Position numbers and translations under genes: made by a program
Shown here: piece after piece, positions 1-11,389 of the stretch
Position numbering within the stretch: the stretch's first letter is position 1
Layout: every line of letters starts with the position of its first letter
The notes under the pieces: generated by a model
Told to the model about the DNA's origin: nothing
Database searches by the model: none
The model's input: only the letters and a program-made list of their open reading frames with translations
NCBI RefSeq assembly: GCF_038002225.1
Contig: NZ_JBBOCA010000001.1
Coordinates: 6,076,001 to 6,140,000 of the forward strand
DNA from: Paenibacillus sp. FSL R7-0204
GTDB taxonomy: Bacteria > Bacillota > Bacilli > Paenibacillales > Paenibacillaceae
Direction of reading: 5' to 3'
DNA: 64,000 bases

Positions 1-689
1 AGCTGCCTTTTGCCGCCTCCGGCATCCAGCTCCCAGCCCGCTTCACGGGCATACATCTCGGGTGCCTGATATAACGCTGCTGCCCACTCCGGCGGGGACT
101 GCCGCCATGCCGCGAACAGCCTGACCACCTCTTCATCGCCAATCCAGGCCAGCGCCAGCAGCAGCAGATTACGGTTAACCGGATCGGACTCCACCTGAGC
201 AATGAGCCGGTCCCTGACCTGCGCGTCAGCATCCTTGAAGAGGATCGCGGGCGCATAATTCCCTGTGTGGAGGAGCATTTCCAGACCTGGCCCAAGCCGT
301 GTATCCGTGAAGCAGAGGAGTGACACCAGAACCATCTCCGCCTGGTCTATATCCTCTTCTTCCAATAAATGAACGGCGTAGCTCTCCATCCGTCCTCTCT
401 CTTCCTCCGTCAGTCCGTGGTACAGCTCCTGTGCGGTCCGGGGGTACGGGACTTCCTTGATTAGCGGATCAGGCTTCCGCGGGCTGTGCATCATGGTGAG
501 AATTTCAACCGGATCATGGATACCGGCATACCTGTTCACCTCTTTGCGGTTCTGTTCAATATAAGCCTGTCTTCCCCTCGCTCTCTTCTGCTGGTAGCAG
601 GGCATGCAGATGCCTCCGGTCTTCAGTGCGGTTGCAGGAAGAATCGTTCCCGTGCAGCCGGGGGTCTGACAAGGCAGACGTTCGCTCAT
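1..689 (-). CDS. Zinc-ribbon protein, 3' end cut by window edge
   Basis: The reading frame is open from an ATG at 689 to the left edge, so 229 codons of the N-terminal part are visible and the C-terminus is missing. A purine-rich ribosome binding site (AAGGGAGAG) precedes the ATG. The N-terminus has four cysteines, Cys7, Cys12, Cys28 and Cys31, in a C-x4-C ... C-x2-C arrangement typical of a structural zinc ribbon. The remainder is acidic and helical without transmembrane segments, and a stretch around residues 120-200 (rich in Leu/Ala, Trp-Ile-Gly-Asp-Glu) resembles repeat-helix folds of the HEAT/PBS type. The role is unknown; I recognise the style from uncharacterised cytosolic Bacillales proteins but cannot name a function. 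It is divergent from the helicase gene to its right and shares the intergenic region with it. Confidence 0.7.
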   Translation of the reverse strand, partial: MSERLPCQTPGCTGTILPATALKTGGICMPCYQQKRARGRQAYIEQNRKEVNRYAGIHDPVEILTMMHSPRKPDPLIKEVPYPRTAQELYHGLTEEERGRMESYAVHLLEEEDIDQAEMVLVSLLCFTDTRLGPGLEMLLHTGNYAPAILFKDADAQVRDRLIAQVESDPVNRNLLLLALAWIGDEEVVRLFAAWRQSPPEWAAALYQAPEMYAREAGWELDAGGGKRQ

Positions 690-751
690 ATGTTCTCTCT
701 CCCTTCATGATCAGTACGCAGATTATGCCCTCATTATAATAGATATTACCC

Positions 752-780
752 TTGACTGTTCGCCCGTCATCTAAGATAAT
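752..780 (+). promoter_or_regulatory. Sigma-A-type promoter for the helicase gene
   Basis: TTGACT (752-757) and GATAAT (775-780) are separated by 17 bp, one mismatch each from the sigma-A consensus. The spacing is ideal and the site points toward the DinG-type helicase gene. The predicted transcript would begin near 787, leaving a leader of about 50 nt before the AAAGGGG ribosome binding site at 830-836. Confidence 0.55.
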
Positions 781-931
781 AACAACCTCTGCCGTAATCC
801 ATGCAGGATAAGACTAACATTGACAAAGAAAAGGGGCGGTCGTTATCAACTGGTTAAATGATCTCTACAAATTACAGAAGCAGGAGCCGGCCAAAAACGC
901 CGAGCCTGCCCTGGTCAATGCCATCTTCCGC

Positions 932-2854
932 ATGTATGACCGGTTCAAACGGCTCGGTCTCACCGAACGGCTCGGCCAGCAGGATATGTCGCTGGATATT
1001 GCCAACGCTTATGTCCATGGCCGAAATGCCATGATTGAAGCCGGAGTCGGCATCGGCAAATCCTTCGCCTACCTGATTCCCGGCCTGCTCATTAACCAGC
1101 TCTCCCGGCAGCCGGTCATTATCGCCACCTCGTCCATCCAGCTCTCCGAACAGATCCATAAGGATCTGCGGTTCATCGGCAGCCGGCTCGGCTTCTCCAT
1201 GATCCGCTCTGTAGTCGGCAAGGGCATGGGGCAGTATGCCTGCCGGTATCGGGCAGCAGACCTGTTCCCGTCCGGGGAGTCCGGCTCACCGCTCACGGTA
1301 ATGGCAGAACGTATCCTGAATGCAGAAATCAACGAGCGGGCAGATCTGAAGGGCGGAGTCAGTGATGCCTTATGGTCTAACGTGTGTGTGACAGATTGTA
1401 AGTTCGAGCACTGTCACTACAAGCATACCTGCGCCTTCTACGACATGCGGGCTAAGATCAACGCCGGCCCGGGCGAGATGGATATCATCATCGTGAACCA
1501 GGACCTGCTGATCCGAGACCTGATCAAGAAAAAGGAAGGGACCAAAGGCCTGATCACCGAGCGGCCTGCTCTGATCATTATAGATGAAGCGCATAATCTG
1601 GAAGCCAAGGTCAGGGATGCCCAGACTCTTGAATTCACCTTCCGGCAGATCTCCCGGGTGCTGGAGGATGCCATGCAGCTTCTGTTCAAGCAGTCGGCGG
1701 ACCGCAGCCTGATGAAGTCCTGCCAGTTCGTTCGGCGATGTGCCAAAGAGCTGTTCAGACAGATCGAAGCGGACCTGCTGCACTCGGCCAAGCAGGACAC
1801 TGACCGGATTAAAGTATCGGCGATTACTGGAGTCCCGCTGCAGCAGGCCGTGCAGATTTTGCAGGAGTTCCGCCTCAGTCTCTCGGTGCTGACTTCCCGG
1901 CATGAGCGGGAGATCGACAATATCTTCGAAGCGGTTAACGGAATGATTGACCTCTTCCAGGTGCTTGCCGGGACGGAGGACAACTATCTGCTCTGGGCCA
2001 GCCAGCCCAGGGGAGAAGCTGCCGTCAGCATCTGCCCCAAGGGGATCAGCCAATTCCTGAAATACAGTCTATTTAGCGGCAAGACCTCTGTCATCCTGAC
2101 CTCCGCAACCCTCAGCCAGTCCGGCGGTACGCTGGAGGAGCAATACGCTTATCTGTCCCGTTCACTGGGCTACAGGGGGGAGTATATGGAGCGTCAGGCT
2201 TCACCGTTCGATTACGACAACCACACGATGATGTATATTGCCAAAGACGTTCCTTACTATAACCACCATAACCGGGAAGCTTATCTGGAAGCGGCGTATA
2301 AGGAGCTGCTGCGGCTGTGCAATGTAACGGACGGGCGGACGCTGGTGCTTTTTTCGGCCAAAGAGGATATGAAGTACATTCACAAGAAGCTGAGTGCGGA
2401 GAAGCTGAACTGGGCGCTGCATATGCAGCGGGAAGGCTCGTCGCAGGACGGGGTGATCGCTGAGTTCCGGGCGAGTAAGGGCGTGCTGCTGAGTACCGGT
2501 GTATTCTGGGAAGGGGTGAATATCGAGGGTGCAGATCTTTCGCATCTGATCGTCTTCCGGCTGCCGTTCCCGGTTCCGGCTGATCCTGTCTACGAATACA
2601 AGGCTGCGCAGGCGGCGAATCCGCTTATGGAGGTCTACGTGCCGGACATGCTGCTCCGCCTGCGGCAAGGCACCGGGCGTCTGATCCGCAGCGAGACAGA
2701 CCTCGGCGTGCTCAGCATTCTGGATTCCCGCCTGTCGGCCGCAGCCCGCAACCCGTACCGGGAGCAGGTCCTTGCCGCCCTGCCGTTCACCAAGGTGACG
2801 GAGGAGTTCGGGGTGCTGGAGAGGTTTGTGCGTGAGAAGGGAATTCATCGGTGA
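932..2854 (+). CDS. DinG/XPD-like superfamily 2 DNA helicase with Fe-S cluster
   Basis: ATP-dependent 5'-3' DNA helicase of the DinG/YoaA type, probably acting in repair or replication-fork processing. Seen from the first ATG: Walker A motif EAGVGIGKS near residue 36-44; a four-cysteine Fe-S domain (one Cys near 104, then Cys pairs in NVCVTDCKFEHC and HTC near 150-170); a DEAH box (IIIDEAH) near residue 215; and the C-terminal helicase motifs STGVFWEGVN and RQGTGRLIRS. The annotated ATG at 932 has no ribosome binding site. The frame is open upstream to 824 and encodes a plausible extra N-terminal helix (NWLNDLYKLQKQEP). AAAGGGG at 830-836 lies 8 nt before an in-frame ATC at 845, so translation may start at that rare codon and add 29 residues. 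Function call is firm; the start is not. Confidence 0.85.
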   Translation: MYDRFKRLGLTERLGQQDMSLDIANAYVHGRNAMIEAGVGIGKSFAYLIPGLLINQLSRQPVIIATSSIQLSEQIHKDLRFIGSRLGFSMIRSVVGKGMGQYACRYRAADLFPSGESGSPLTVMAERILNAEINERADLKGGVSDALWSNVCVTDCKFEHCHYKHTCAFYDMRAKINAGPGEMDIIIVNQDLLIRDLIKKKEGTKGLITERPALIIIDEAHNLEAKVRDAQTLEFTFRQISRVLEDAMQLLFKQSADRSLMKSCQFVRRCAKELFRQIEADLLHSAKQDTDRIKVSAITGVPLQQAVQILQEFRLSLSVLTSRHEREIDNIFEAVNGMIDLFQVLAGTEDNYLLWASQPRGEAAVSICPKGISQFLKYSLFSGKTSVILTSATLSQSGGTLEEQYAYLSRSLGYRGEYMERQASPFDYDNHTMMYIAKDVPYYNHHNREAYLEAAYKELLRLCNVTDGRTLVLFSAKEDMKYIHKKLSAEKLNWALHMQREGSSQDGVIAEFRASKGVLLSTGVFWEGVNIEGADLSHLIVFRLPFPVPADPVYEYKAAQAANPLMEVYVPDMLLRLRQGTGRLIRSETDLGVLSILDSRLSAAARNPYREQVLAALPFTKVTEEFGVLERFVREKGIHR

Positions 2855-2899
2855 TGAGGGACAGAATGGCAGGTTGGAGTGCTGAGACGTATGTGCCTA

Positions 2900-3082
2900 T
2901 TGTACTTTGTACATTAGATCGAGCTATAAAACTAACTTTCTAGCCTTTCTACTGTATTATGTACAGCAGAATTTAGAGATTTTGCCCATATTGGGCCTCT
3001 CTCCAGTATTCTACTGTACTAAATACAATCGGCATCGTTTTTAGGGGTGTTTTTATGAAATTCTACTGCACATAGTGCAATC
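2900..3082. repeat. Four imperfect palindromes of one family
   Basis: The 295-bp gap between the helicase and the esterase contains four short inverted repeats at 2900-2918, 2949-2970, 3011-3030 and 3063-3082. The last three begin CTACTG and all have the plan (C)TGYAC-nnn-GTRCA(R) with a 3-4 base loop. In the fourth copy both arms change together (TGCAC/GTGCA instead of TGTAC/GTACA), so pairing is kept. No open reading frame or promoter of note is seen around them. They could be a dispersed repeat family of the genome, a hairpin array or protein sites. Confidence 0.55.
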
Positions 3083-3149
3083 ACCACTTGATTAGCCGCT
3101 CGTTTCTTCACCAGCCAGCCCCCTACCCGCCAGCCTCAATCTGCCCGGA

Positions 3150-4217
3150 TCACCAATTCATCAGCCTGCGGATTTCTGACGCTAGTCTATCCGCCGCTTT
3201 GCGATGCGTTACCTGCGAAGGATGATAATCGACGGCGTAGCCGTCCGCCTCTAGCTGCACCTCGAGTTTCATCACCGAGATTCTGCTGTCGCCGGTTTCC
3301 CCGGTATAGCGGCTCACCGCCTGCTCCAGGACAGGGTAGAGCCTGTCCCCCATGATCCCCAACGTACATAGAATGGTGGAAGCGGGATTATTCCGTCTGA
3401 CCTTTTGGAGAAAAGCGACATAGTTCTCTGCATAATCCGCCTGCTTGGCGGGGTCCTCCTTGGTGTAAGAATCGTCGTTAGTCCCCAGATTAATGACGAT
3501 CAGCTCCGGCGTGAATCTGCTAAACTCCCAAGGTATCTCCTGAGGCAGCAGATTGCCGCCGAACCTCCCTTCCGACTTACCCACCTTCTCGTAGTAATCG
3601 GGCAGAAGATGCGTGGTCAGCTTCTGGTCGTTCTCCGTATAGCCGGTAATAATGCCGTATCCGCTGTAACACACCATACTGTAATCCGCACCAAGCTGCT
3701 CTGCGCTCAGGTAGGCGTAGGCCTTCATTACATCTTCTGTAGCCGTAGAAAAAGTATGCAGCGCCTCTTCATCATCCACACCATACCCGCAGGTAATGGA
3801 ATCGCCGATGAATTCAATCGTATGCTGCGGAGATGGAGTCGGCTTAATCCCTTCCTCAGCCTGCACCGCGATCTCCGCAATGCCAACCGTTGACATGGCC
3901 GCTTCAGACAGCTTCGTAATTCTTACAGTAATCTCTTGCTCGGTGTCGCTTTCGAACACTGTATATGTTTTGCGCGGGAGATCCACCTGATCGTCTATCA
4001 CCCGCCGGCCGTTAACGCTGATTCCGATCCGGGCCAGATTGTTGCCGGTTGCAGCGATATCATCGCCTTGCAGAGTGATCCGGGCTGCCCGTCCGTAGAA
4101 TGAGAATTCCACCCCGCCGCCGGAGAGCGCCAGCCACAGCACCTCCCCCATCCAGTGGGTCCGTCCAATGATTCTGACATGATTAGCTGCCGGTTTGTAC
4201 GTTTGCATCTGGGACAT
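3150..4217 (-). CDS. SGNH-family carbohydrate esterase (CE2-like acetyl esterase)
   Basis: Predicted to remove acetyl groups from plant polysaccharides or oligosaccharides. The protein of 355 residues has the CE2 layout: an N-terminal beta-sandwich of about 120 residues followed by an SGNH hydrolase domain. Visible catalytic blocks are the nucleophile motif IEFIGDSITCGYG near residue 135, the Asn block VINLGTNDDS near 245 and the C-terminal Asp/His block DYHPSQVTH near 333. There is no signal peptide, so it should act in the cytoplasm on imported acetylated sugars. The ATG at 4217 is preceded by AAGGAAGG. It is divergent from an AraC regulator and close to an alpha-galactosidase, which fits a hemicellulose-utilisation role. 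Some other SGNH ester substrate is possible. Confidence 0.78.
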   Translation of the reverse strand: MSQMQTYKPAANHVRIIGRTHWMGEVLWLALSGGGVEFSFYGRAARITLQGDDIAATGNNLARIGISVNGRRVIDDQVDLPRKTYTVFESDTEQEITVRITKLSEAAMSTVGIAEIAVQAEEGIKPTPSPQHTIEFIGDSITCGYGVDDEEALHTFSTATEDVMKAYAYLSAEQLGADYSMVCYSGYGIITGYTENDQKLTTHLLPDYYEKVGKSEGRFGGNLLPQEIPWEFSRFTPELIVINLGTNDDSYTKEDPAKQADYAENYVAFLQKVRRNNPASTILCTLGIMGDRLYPVLEQAVSRYTGETGDSRISVMKLEVQLEADGYAVDYHPSQVTHRKAADRLASEIRRLMNW

Positions 4218-4393
4218 TCCATAACCTTCCTTCTCTCGTTTCTATTCGTAACAGTAGCAAAGGCGCTTTATATTAGCAATGAAGATTGTTGAGTAGTGCT
4301 TTTCATATAGTTGCTTAGGTAGTGTGGTAAGATACTAAGTACTTGTCAAGTGGGAACATATAAATTCTATATTTTGAAAAAAGGAGCATATCC

Positions 4394-5275
4394 ATGGACA
4401 TCCCCCGAGGGACTTATGGCTTTCGCTTTGCCGAAGATAAGGAGCTGCAGCTGTGCGTATTGTTCGCAGCCGGTTATGATTCCGTCTCCGATCCCGCTTA
4501 CCGCTGGGACGGCATGGAGCGCAGCGACGGCCCGCTGCTGCTGTTCCAGTATACGCTCTCCGGTGAGGGCGTGTTCGAGTCAGAGAACCGGACCTACCGG
4601 GTCCGGGCCGGACAGGCTCTGCTGGCGGAAATCCCGGGGCCGCACCGGTATTACTATCCGCCGGATGCGGCAGAGCCTTGGGAGTTCCTGTTCCTCCTGC
4701 TGCGTCCAAGCCTGATCCTGCCCCACTGGCGCAGATTCCTGCGCGAAGCGGGCGAGGTGCCCCGGCTGCCCGCAGATTGCGCCCCTGTCCGGCTGGCGCG
4801 GATGATTGTTATGGATGCCGGAGCGGGCAGAATCTCCGATCCGCTGATCGCCTCGTCCAGCGTCTACCAATTCATGACCGAATTGACACGAATGCAGGCA
4901 GCTACGCTGCGCGACAGGGACAACTGGTCAGAGAATATCAAGCGCGCCGCTGCATTCATCGAGCAGCATTACCCGCAAATGATCAGCATCGACCAGCTGT
5001 CGGAGCATGTCTGCCTGTCCAAGTATCATCTCATCCGCCGCTTCTCGGCCAGCACCGGACATACGCCCGGTGCTTATCTGACCCGGGTCCGCACGGAGAA
5101 AGCGATGGAGCTGCTCCGGGGGACGAGCTTAAGCATTGAAGCCATTGCGCAGCAGATCGGCTACTCTAGCGGAAGCTACTTTATCAAGGCGTTCCGCAGC
5201 CTGACCGGTCTGACGCCGGGCGATTTTCGCAGCGGGGATGAGAGTCTGACTTACCGCCGCCTGTTTTTCGATTAA
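4394..5275 (+). CDS. AraC-family transcriptional regulator with cupin sensor domain
   Basis: A 293-residue regulator of carbohydrate genes. The first ~160 residues form an AraC-type cupin ligand pocket (RAGQALLAEIPG region). The C-terminal ~100 residues hold two helix-turn-helix motifs, first in ISIDQLSEHVCLSKYHLIRR and second in LSIEAIAQQIGYSSGSYF, ending with the family signature F-x-S-L-T-G-L-T-P-G-D-F. AAAGGAG lies 7 nt before the ATG. It sits between the divergent esterase and the downstream GH27 alpha-galactosidase, so it most likely senses a galactoside or acetylated sugar and activates one or both. The ligand cannot be read from the sequence. Confidence 0.85.
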   Translation: MDIPRGTYGFRFAEDKELQLCVLFAAGYDSVSDPAYRWDGMERSDGPLLLFQYTLSGEGVFESENRTYRVRAGQALLAEIPGPHRYYYPPDAAEPWEFLFLLLRPSLILPHWRRFLREAGEVPRLPADCAPVRLARMIVMDAGAGRISDPLIASSSVYQFMTELTRMQAATLRDRDNWSENIKRAAAFIEQHYPQMISIDQLSEHVCLSKYHLIRRFSASTGHTPGAYLTRVRTEKAMELLRGTSLSIEAIAQQIGYSSGSYFIKAFRSLTGLTPGDFRSGDESLTYRRLFFD

Positions 5276-5384
5276 GCGCAATATAGTGCTATTCCACTCG
5301 TAAGATTACTATAGATATTAGAATTCTCCTTGATTATGATGGACTTATGAAGAGCAATAATCCATCTGACAAGGAGATTATACA

Positions 5385-6665
5385 ATGAACCATAAGCTTG
5401 CAGCACCTGTCCCCCCGCTGGGCTGGAACAGCTGGGATTGCTACGGCGCAGCCGTAACAGAAGCGGAAATCCGCGGCAATGCGGAATATATGGCCGAGCA
5501 TCTCAAAGACTTCGGCTGGAGTTATATTACCGTTGATATTCAGTGGTATGAGCCTGGTGCCGTGTCCTCTCTGTACCGCCCCTTCGTCCCTCTGATCATG
5601 GATGAATACTCCCGGTTGATGCCTGCCGAGAACCGCTTCCCTTCGGCAGCGGGGGGCCAAGGCTTTAGGCCGCTGGCTGACTATGTTCACAGCCTGGGAC
5701 TGAAATTCGGTATTCATATTATGCGCGGCATTCCACGTCAGGCCGCCCATGCAGGCACCGCTGTTCTGGGGACGGAGGCAACTGCCCGCGAGATCGCGCA
5801 CACGAACTCCATCTGTCCGTGGAATACAGATATGTACGGTGTCGATGCATCTAAGGAAGGCGCTCAGGCCTACTACAATTCACTCTTTGAACTGTATGCT
5901 CAGTGGGGTGTCGATCTGGTCAAGGTGGATGACATCGCCGCTTCCAGACTATACGATACCCATCAGCCGGAGATTGCCCTGATCTCGCAGGCGATCGAGA
6001 ACTGCGGCCGTCCAATGGTGCTAAGCCTCTCGCCCGGCCCTGCTCCGGTAGAATACGCACAACATTTCACCGAACATGCCAATATGTGGCGCATCACGGA
6101 TGATTTCTGGGACCGCTGGGAGCTGCTGCTGGACATGTTCAGCCGCTGCCGCAGCTGGCAGGGCATCCCGCAGGCCGGCTCCTGGCCGGATTGCGATATG
6201 CTGCCGCTCGGCCACATCGGCGTCCGCTCCGTCGACGGCGGCGGGGATGACCGCTGGACCCGCTTCACCCGGGACGAGCAGCTGACGATGATGTCGCTGT
6301 GGAGTATATTCCGTTCCCCGCTGATCTTCGGCGGCGAGCTGCGGGACAATGACGACTGGACGCTGTCGCTGCTCACCAACCGCGAGGTACTGCGCATGCA
6401 GCGCGAGAGCCATGGCGCCAGGGAGGCCCTGTACCGAGATGAGCTAATCGTCTGGACCGCTGCTCATGACGACGGCACCCGGTATGCAGCCGTCTTCAAC
6501 ACCAGCAACAGTCCGCTGCCGGTTGACATCAGCCTCGAAGAGATCGGCCTCGGCGGCGCAGCCGCTGGTACGGAGCTGTGGAGCCAGACGCCTGCTGAGC
6601 TTAGCGGCGGCGTGCTGCAAACCACCGTGCCTCCGCACGGGGTACGGTTGTATAGCTTTTTATAG
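5385..6665 (+). CDS. GH27 alpha-galactosidase
   Basis: Hydrolyses terminal alpha-1,6-galactose from melibiose, raffinose or galactomannan fragments. The 426-residue protein starts with the clan-D signature PPLGWNSWDCYG. The nucleophile Asp lies in VDLVKVDDIA near residue 183 and the acid/base Asp in RITDDFWDRW near 238, after which a C-terminal beta-domain follows. It lacks a signal peptide, so it is cytosolic. AAGGAG precedes the ATG. It is co-oriented with the AraC regulator 109 bp upstream and is followed by a strong terminator, so it is probably a single-gene unit under that regulator. Related GH27 enzymes can also act on beta-arabinopyranosides. Confidence 0.87.
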   Translation: MNHKLAAPVPPLGWNSWDCYGAAVTEAEIRGNAEYMAEHLKDFGWSYITVDIQWYEPGAVSSLYRPFVPLIMDEYSRLMPAENRFPSAAGGQGFRPLADYVHSLGLKFGIHIMRGIPRQAAHAGTAVLGTEATAREIAHTNSICPWNTDMYGVDASKEGAQAYYNSLFELYAQWGVDLVKVDDIAASRLYDTHQPEIALISQAIENCGRPMVLSLSPGPAPVEYAQHFTEHANMWRITDDFWDRWELLLDMFSRCRSWQGIPQAGSWPDCDMLPLGHIGVRSVDGGGDDRWTRFTRDEQLTMMSLWSIFRSPLIFGGELRDNDDWTLSLLTNREVLRMQRESHGAREALYRDELIVWTAAHDDGTRYAAVFNTSNSPLPVDISLEEIGLGGAAAGTELWSQTPAELSGGVLQTTVPPHGVRLYSFL

Positions 6666-6679
6666 TAGAAGCCAGTAGC

Positions 6680-6719
6680 AAGCCGGGAGTCCAGCATGTC
6701 AGGACTCCCGGCTTTTTTT
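6680..6719 (+). terminator. Intrinsic terminator after the alpha-galactosidase
   Basis: A perfect 13-bp stem (AAGCCGGGAGTCC, 6680-6692, pairing with 6702-6714) with a 9-nt loop is followed by a run of T to 6719. It lies 15 bp after the GH27 stop codon. Confidence 0.9.
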
Positions 6720-6799
6720 AGTTCCCCGTATGGTTCATCAGCCTCCGCTGCGGTTATCGTTACAGAAATCGGTCGAGAAAGCCCACTCTGCAATCCACA

Positions 6800-6958
6800 T
6801 CATGCGTCAACCTGTGGCAGATGGTAACAGCCTGCCAGCCCAGATAGCTATACGCTCTGATCTAGGATGGGCGAAACCTTAACTTAGCAGTAGGGCAAAG
6901 CGGAAACGGATGCGCCCGCTAACTAGCTAAGAATCCCACCCTTTTAAGGGTGGAACAT
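6800..6958 (+). mobile_element. IS200/IS605-type right-end remnant with TnpB guide-RNA-like 3' scaffold
   Basis: The stretch contains a structured, non-coding sequence ending in CTAAGAATCCCACCC-TTTTAA-GGGTGGAAC. The terminal hairpin has arms 6936-6941 and 6948-6953. This layout (GCGAAACC run at about 6870, short internal stems, then a CCCACC/GGTGG hairpin) is what I know from the right ends of IS200/IS605 tnpB elements, where the end doubles as the 3' scaffold of the TnpB guide (omega/re) RNA. No tnpA or tnpB frame is present on either side, so the element is a solo end or degraded relic. The left limit is uncertain. Assignment is by pattern memory only. Confidence 0.45.
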
Positions 6959-7038
6959 TGCGCAATGATATCCGACTAAAGCGTTTGCCCGGACGGTATC
7001 CCGTTTAATGAATGGGAAGATTTCAAACCAGAGGAGGC

Positions 7039-7152
7039 GGATCGCAGACAGGCGTCTCCCTCTATGCACCTACGACAGGCGTACTGCTGCTCCCTTGGGG
7101 ACAGGATTATGCAGGTCCCATTGCCAAAACCGTAACGGATCTGGCTATTATG
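7039..7152 (+). pseudogene. Amidase gene fragment (relic related to the SLH amidase at 23851-26958)
   Basis: These 114 bp encode the same stretch as 25345-25509 of the intact amidase: GSQTGVSLYAPTTG followed by WGQDYAGPIAKTVTDLAIM. Similarity holds at the nucleotide level throughout. Compared with the intact gene exactly 51 bp (17 codons) are missing, and the missing stretch lies between two copies of ACGACAGGTG in the intact gene (25378-25387 and 25429-25438), so one repeat unit was lost by slippage or recombination. The fragment keeps the serine-nucleophile region but has no start, no catalytic Lys region and no C-terminus. It lies between the IS-like remnant and the beta-galactosidase gene. 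Nothing else is seen between 7153 and 7209. Confidence 0.85.
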
Positions 7153-7209
7153 CACCGGACCTCCTTCACCATCCATCCCTTACTCAGCCGGTCAAAAGTT
7201 TGTTTTGTC

Positions 7210-10360
<3,151 letters not shown>

Positions 10361-10432
10361 ACAAGGAAAATCCCTTATATTAAATGTTGAGTATGGTATT
10401 TCATTTATCCATTTTGGTAGGAGTGTGAATAC

Positions 10433-11281
10433 ATGAATTTTGAAGACATTAATGAAAATGATGTAATCTACCGTTGTATCGGCAAAGATTTTAATCAGGG
10501 TATTTTATCTTGCGGCTTTATGCGGAAAAGATCAGCAGAGCGTTCTCAATATGATTTTAAGATAGGCTATTACAGCTGTTTTGTAGTATTGCAAGGCAGT
10601 GGAACGTTTATTTCCATGGACGGTACCGTTACTCCTATGCAAGCAGGTGATCTTGTTCAACGTCTACCTGAACGTATGCACTCTACTACTATTGAACCAG
10701 ATGGTCATTGGATCGAGTTTTATATCAGTGTCGGGTATCCTGTCTATTCCTACTTAAAGACACTTGGAATTATTCATTCCGATAAGGAAGTCCAATCGGC
10801 ACTTCATACGAATGATTTTTTCTTTGATTTTGTTTCCTTGCTGAAAGCCTTGAAAAGTGCAACAGATGAAAGTCTTCCCTCCCTGCTAATGAAGTCTCAG
10901 GATCTAATTATCAGATTACACAGTAGCATTCATAATGCTCATAGCAATGAAAATGATAGTAAAATAACAAAAGCCTGCGAGCTGATTAGTGTCTCCAATG
11001 ATATTCACTTTGATATTCAGGAAGTGGCATCTGCCGTGAATATGGGCTATGAGAACTTTCGAAAATTTTTCAAAGAGACTACAGGGATTTCCCCTAAGCG
11101 ATACCACACTGAACATTTAATGAGACAGGCAAAAATGATGCTGTTGTCCGGACTTCCCATCAAACAGGTAGCCGTCAGTCTTGGTTACGGGGATATATAT
11201 TCATTCACCAAACAATTCACGAAGTCAGAAGGGGTATCTCCAGGACGTTATATTCGTAAAACAAAACCTGTTCAAAATTAA
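10433..11281 (+). CDS. AraC-family regulator, probable controller of lacZ
   Basis: A 282-residue transcription factor. The N-terminal half has a cupin sugar-sensing fold (QAGDLVQRLPER near residue 73). The C-terminal half holds the two AraC helix-turn-helix motifs, FDIQEVASAVNMGYENFRK and IKQVAVSLGYGDIYSFTKQ, and ends with the family G-V-S-P-G-R-Y. The start is supported by TAGGAGTG 8 nt before the ATG. It is divergent from the GH2 beta-galactosidase, and the shared AT-rich composition suggests that the two genes travelled together. A role as inducer-responsive activator of lacZ is inferred from position. Confidence 0.83.
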   Translation: MNFEDINENDVIYRCIGKDFNQGILSCGFMRKRSAERSQYDFKIGYYSCFVVLQGSGTFISMDGTVTPMQAGDLVQRLPERMHSTTIEPDGHWIEFYISVGYPVYSYLKTLGIIHSDKEVQSALHTNDFFFDFVSLLKALKSATDESLPSLLMKSQDLIIRLHSSIHNAHSNENDSKITKACELISVSNDIHFDIQEVASAVNMGYENFRKFFKETTGISPKRYHTEHLMRQAKMMLLSGLPIKQVAVSLGYGDIYSFTKQFTKSEGVSPGRYIRKTKPVQN

Positions 11282-11322
11282 TTCCCCGCCATTCCTCATT
11301 AGTGTTATCATTTCGCCAAGGT

Positions 11323-11351
11323 TTGCAACAACAAGATCAAGCAATTAAGAT
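11323..11351 (+). promoter_or_regulatory. Probable promoter of the two-component operon
   Basis: TTGCAA (11323-11328) and TAAGAT (11346-11351) are spaced 17 bp apart, 39 bp before the response-regulator ATG. The -35 region overlaps a GCAACAA motif that recurs upstream of the ABC transporter gene (within 13198-13219), where it forms an inverted repeat (TTGTAGCA ... TGCAACAA). The repeated motif could be a binding site of the response regulator. Confidence 0.4.
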
Positions 11352-11389
11352 TAACCTCATAATGGTTAGCGCCCCGGGAGGTAAGTCAA

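Noticed and set aside
872..2848. Several long minus-strand frames inside the helicase gene
   Set aside because: They are antisense shadows of a GC-rich gene with clear helicase motifs on the plus strand and have no ribosome binding sites.
6976..6992. Second cre-like sequence (TAAAGCGTTTGCC) in the relic zone
   Set aside because: It matches the cre core partly but has no promoter or gene start next to it; probably coincidence or a leftover of a lost promoter.
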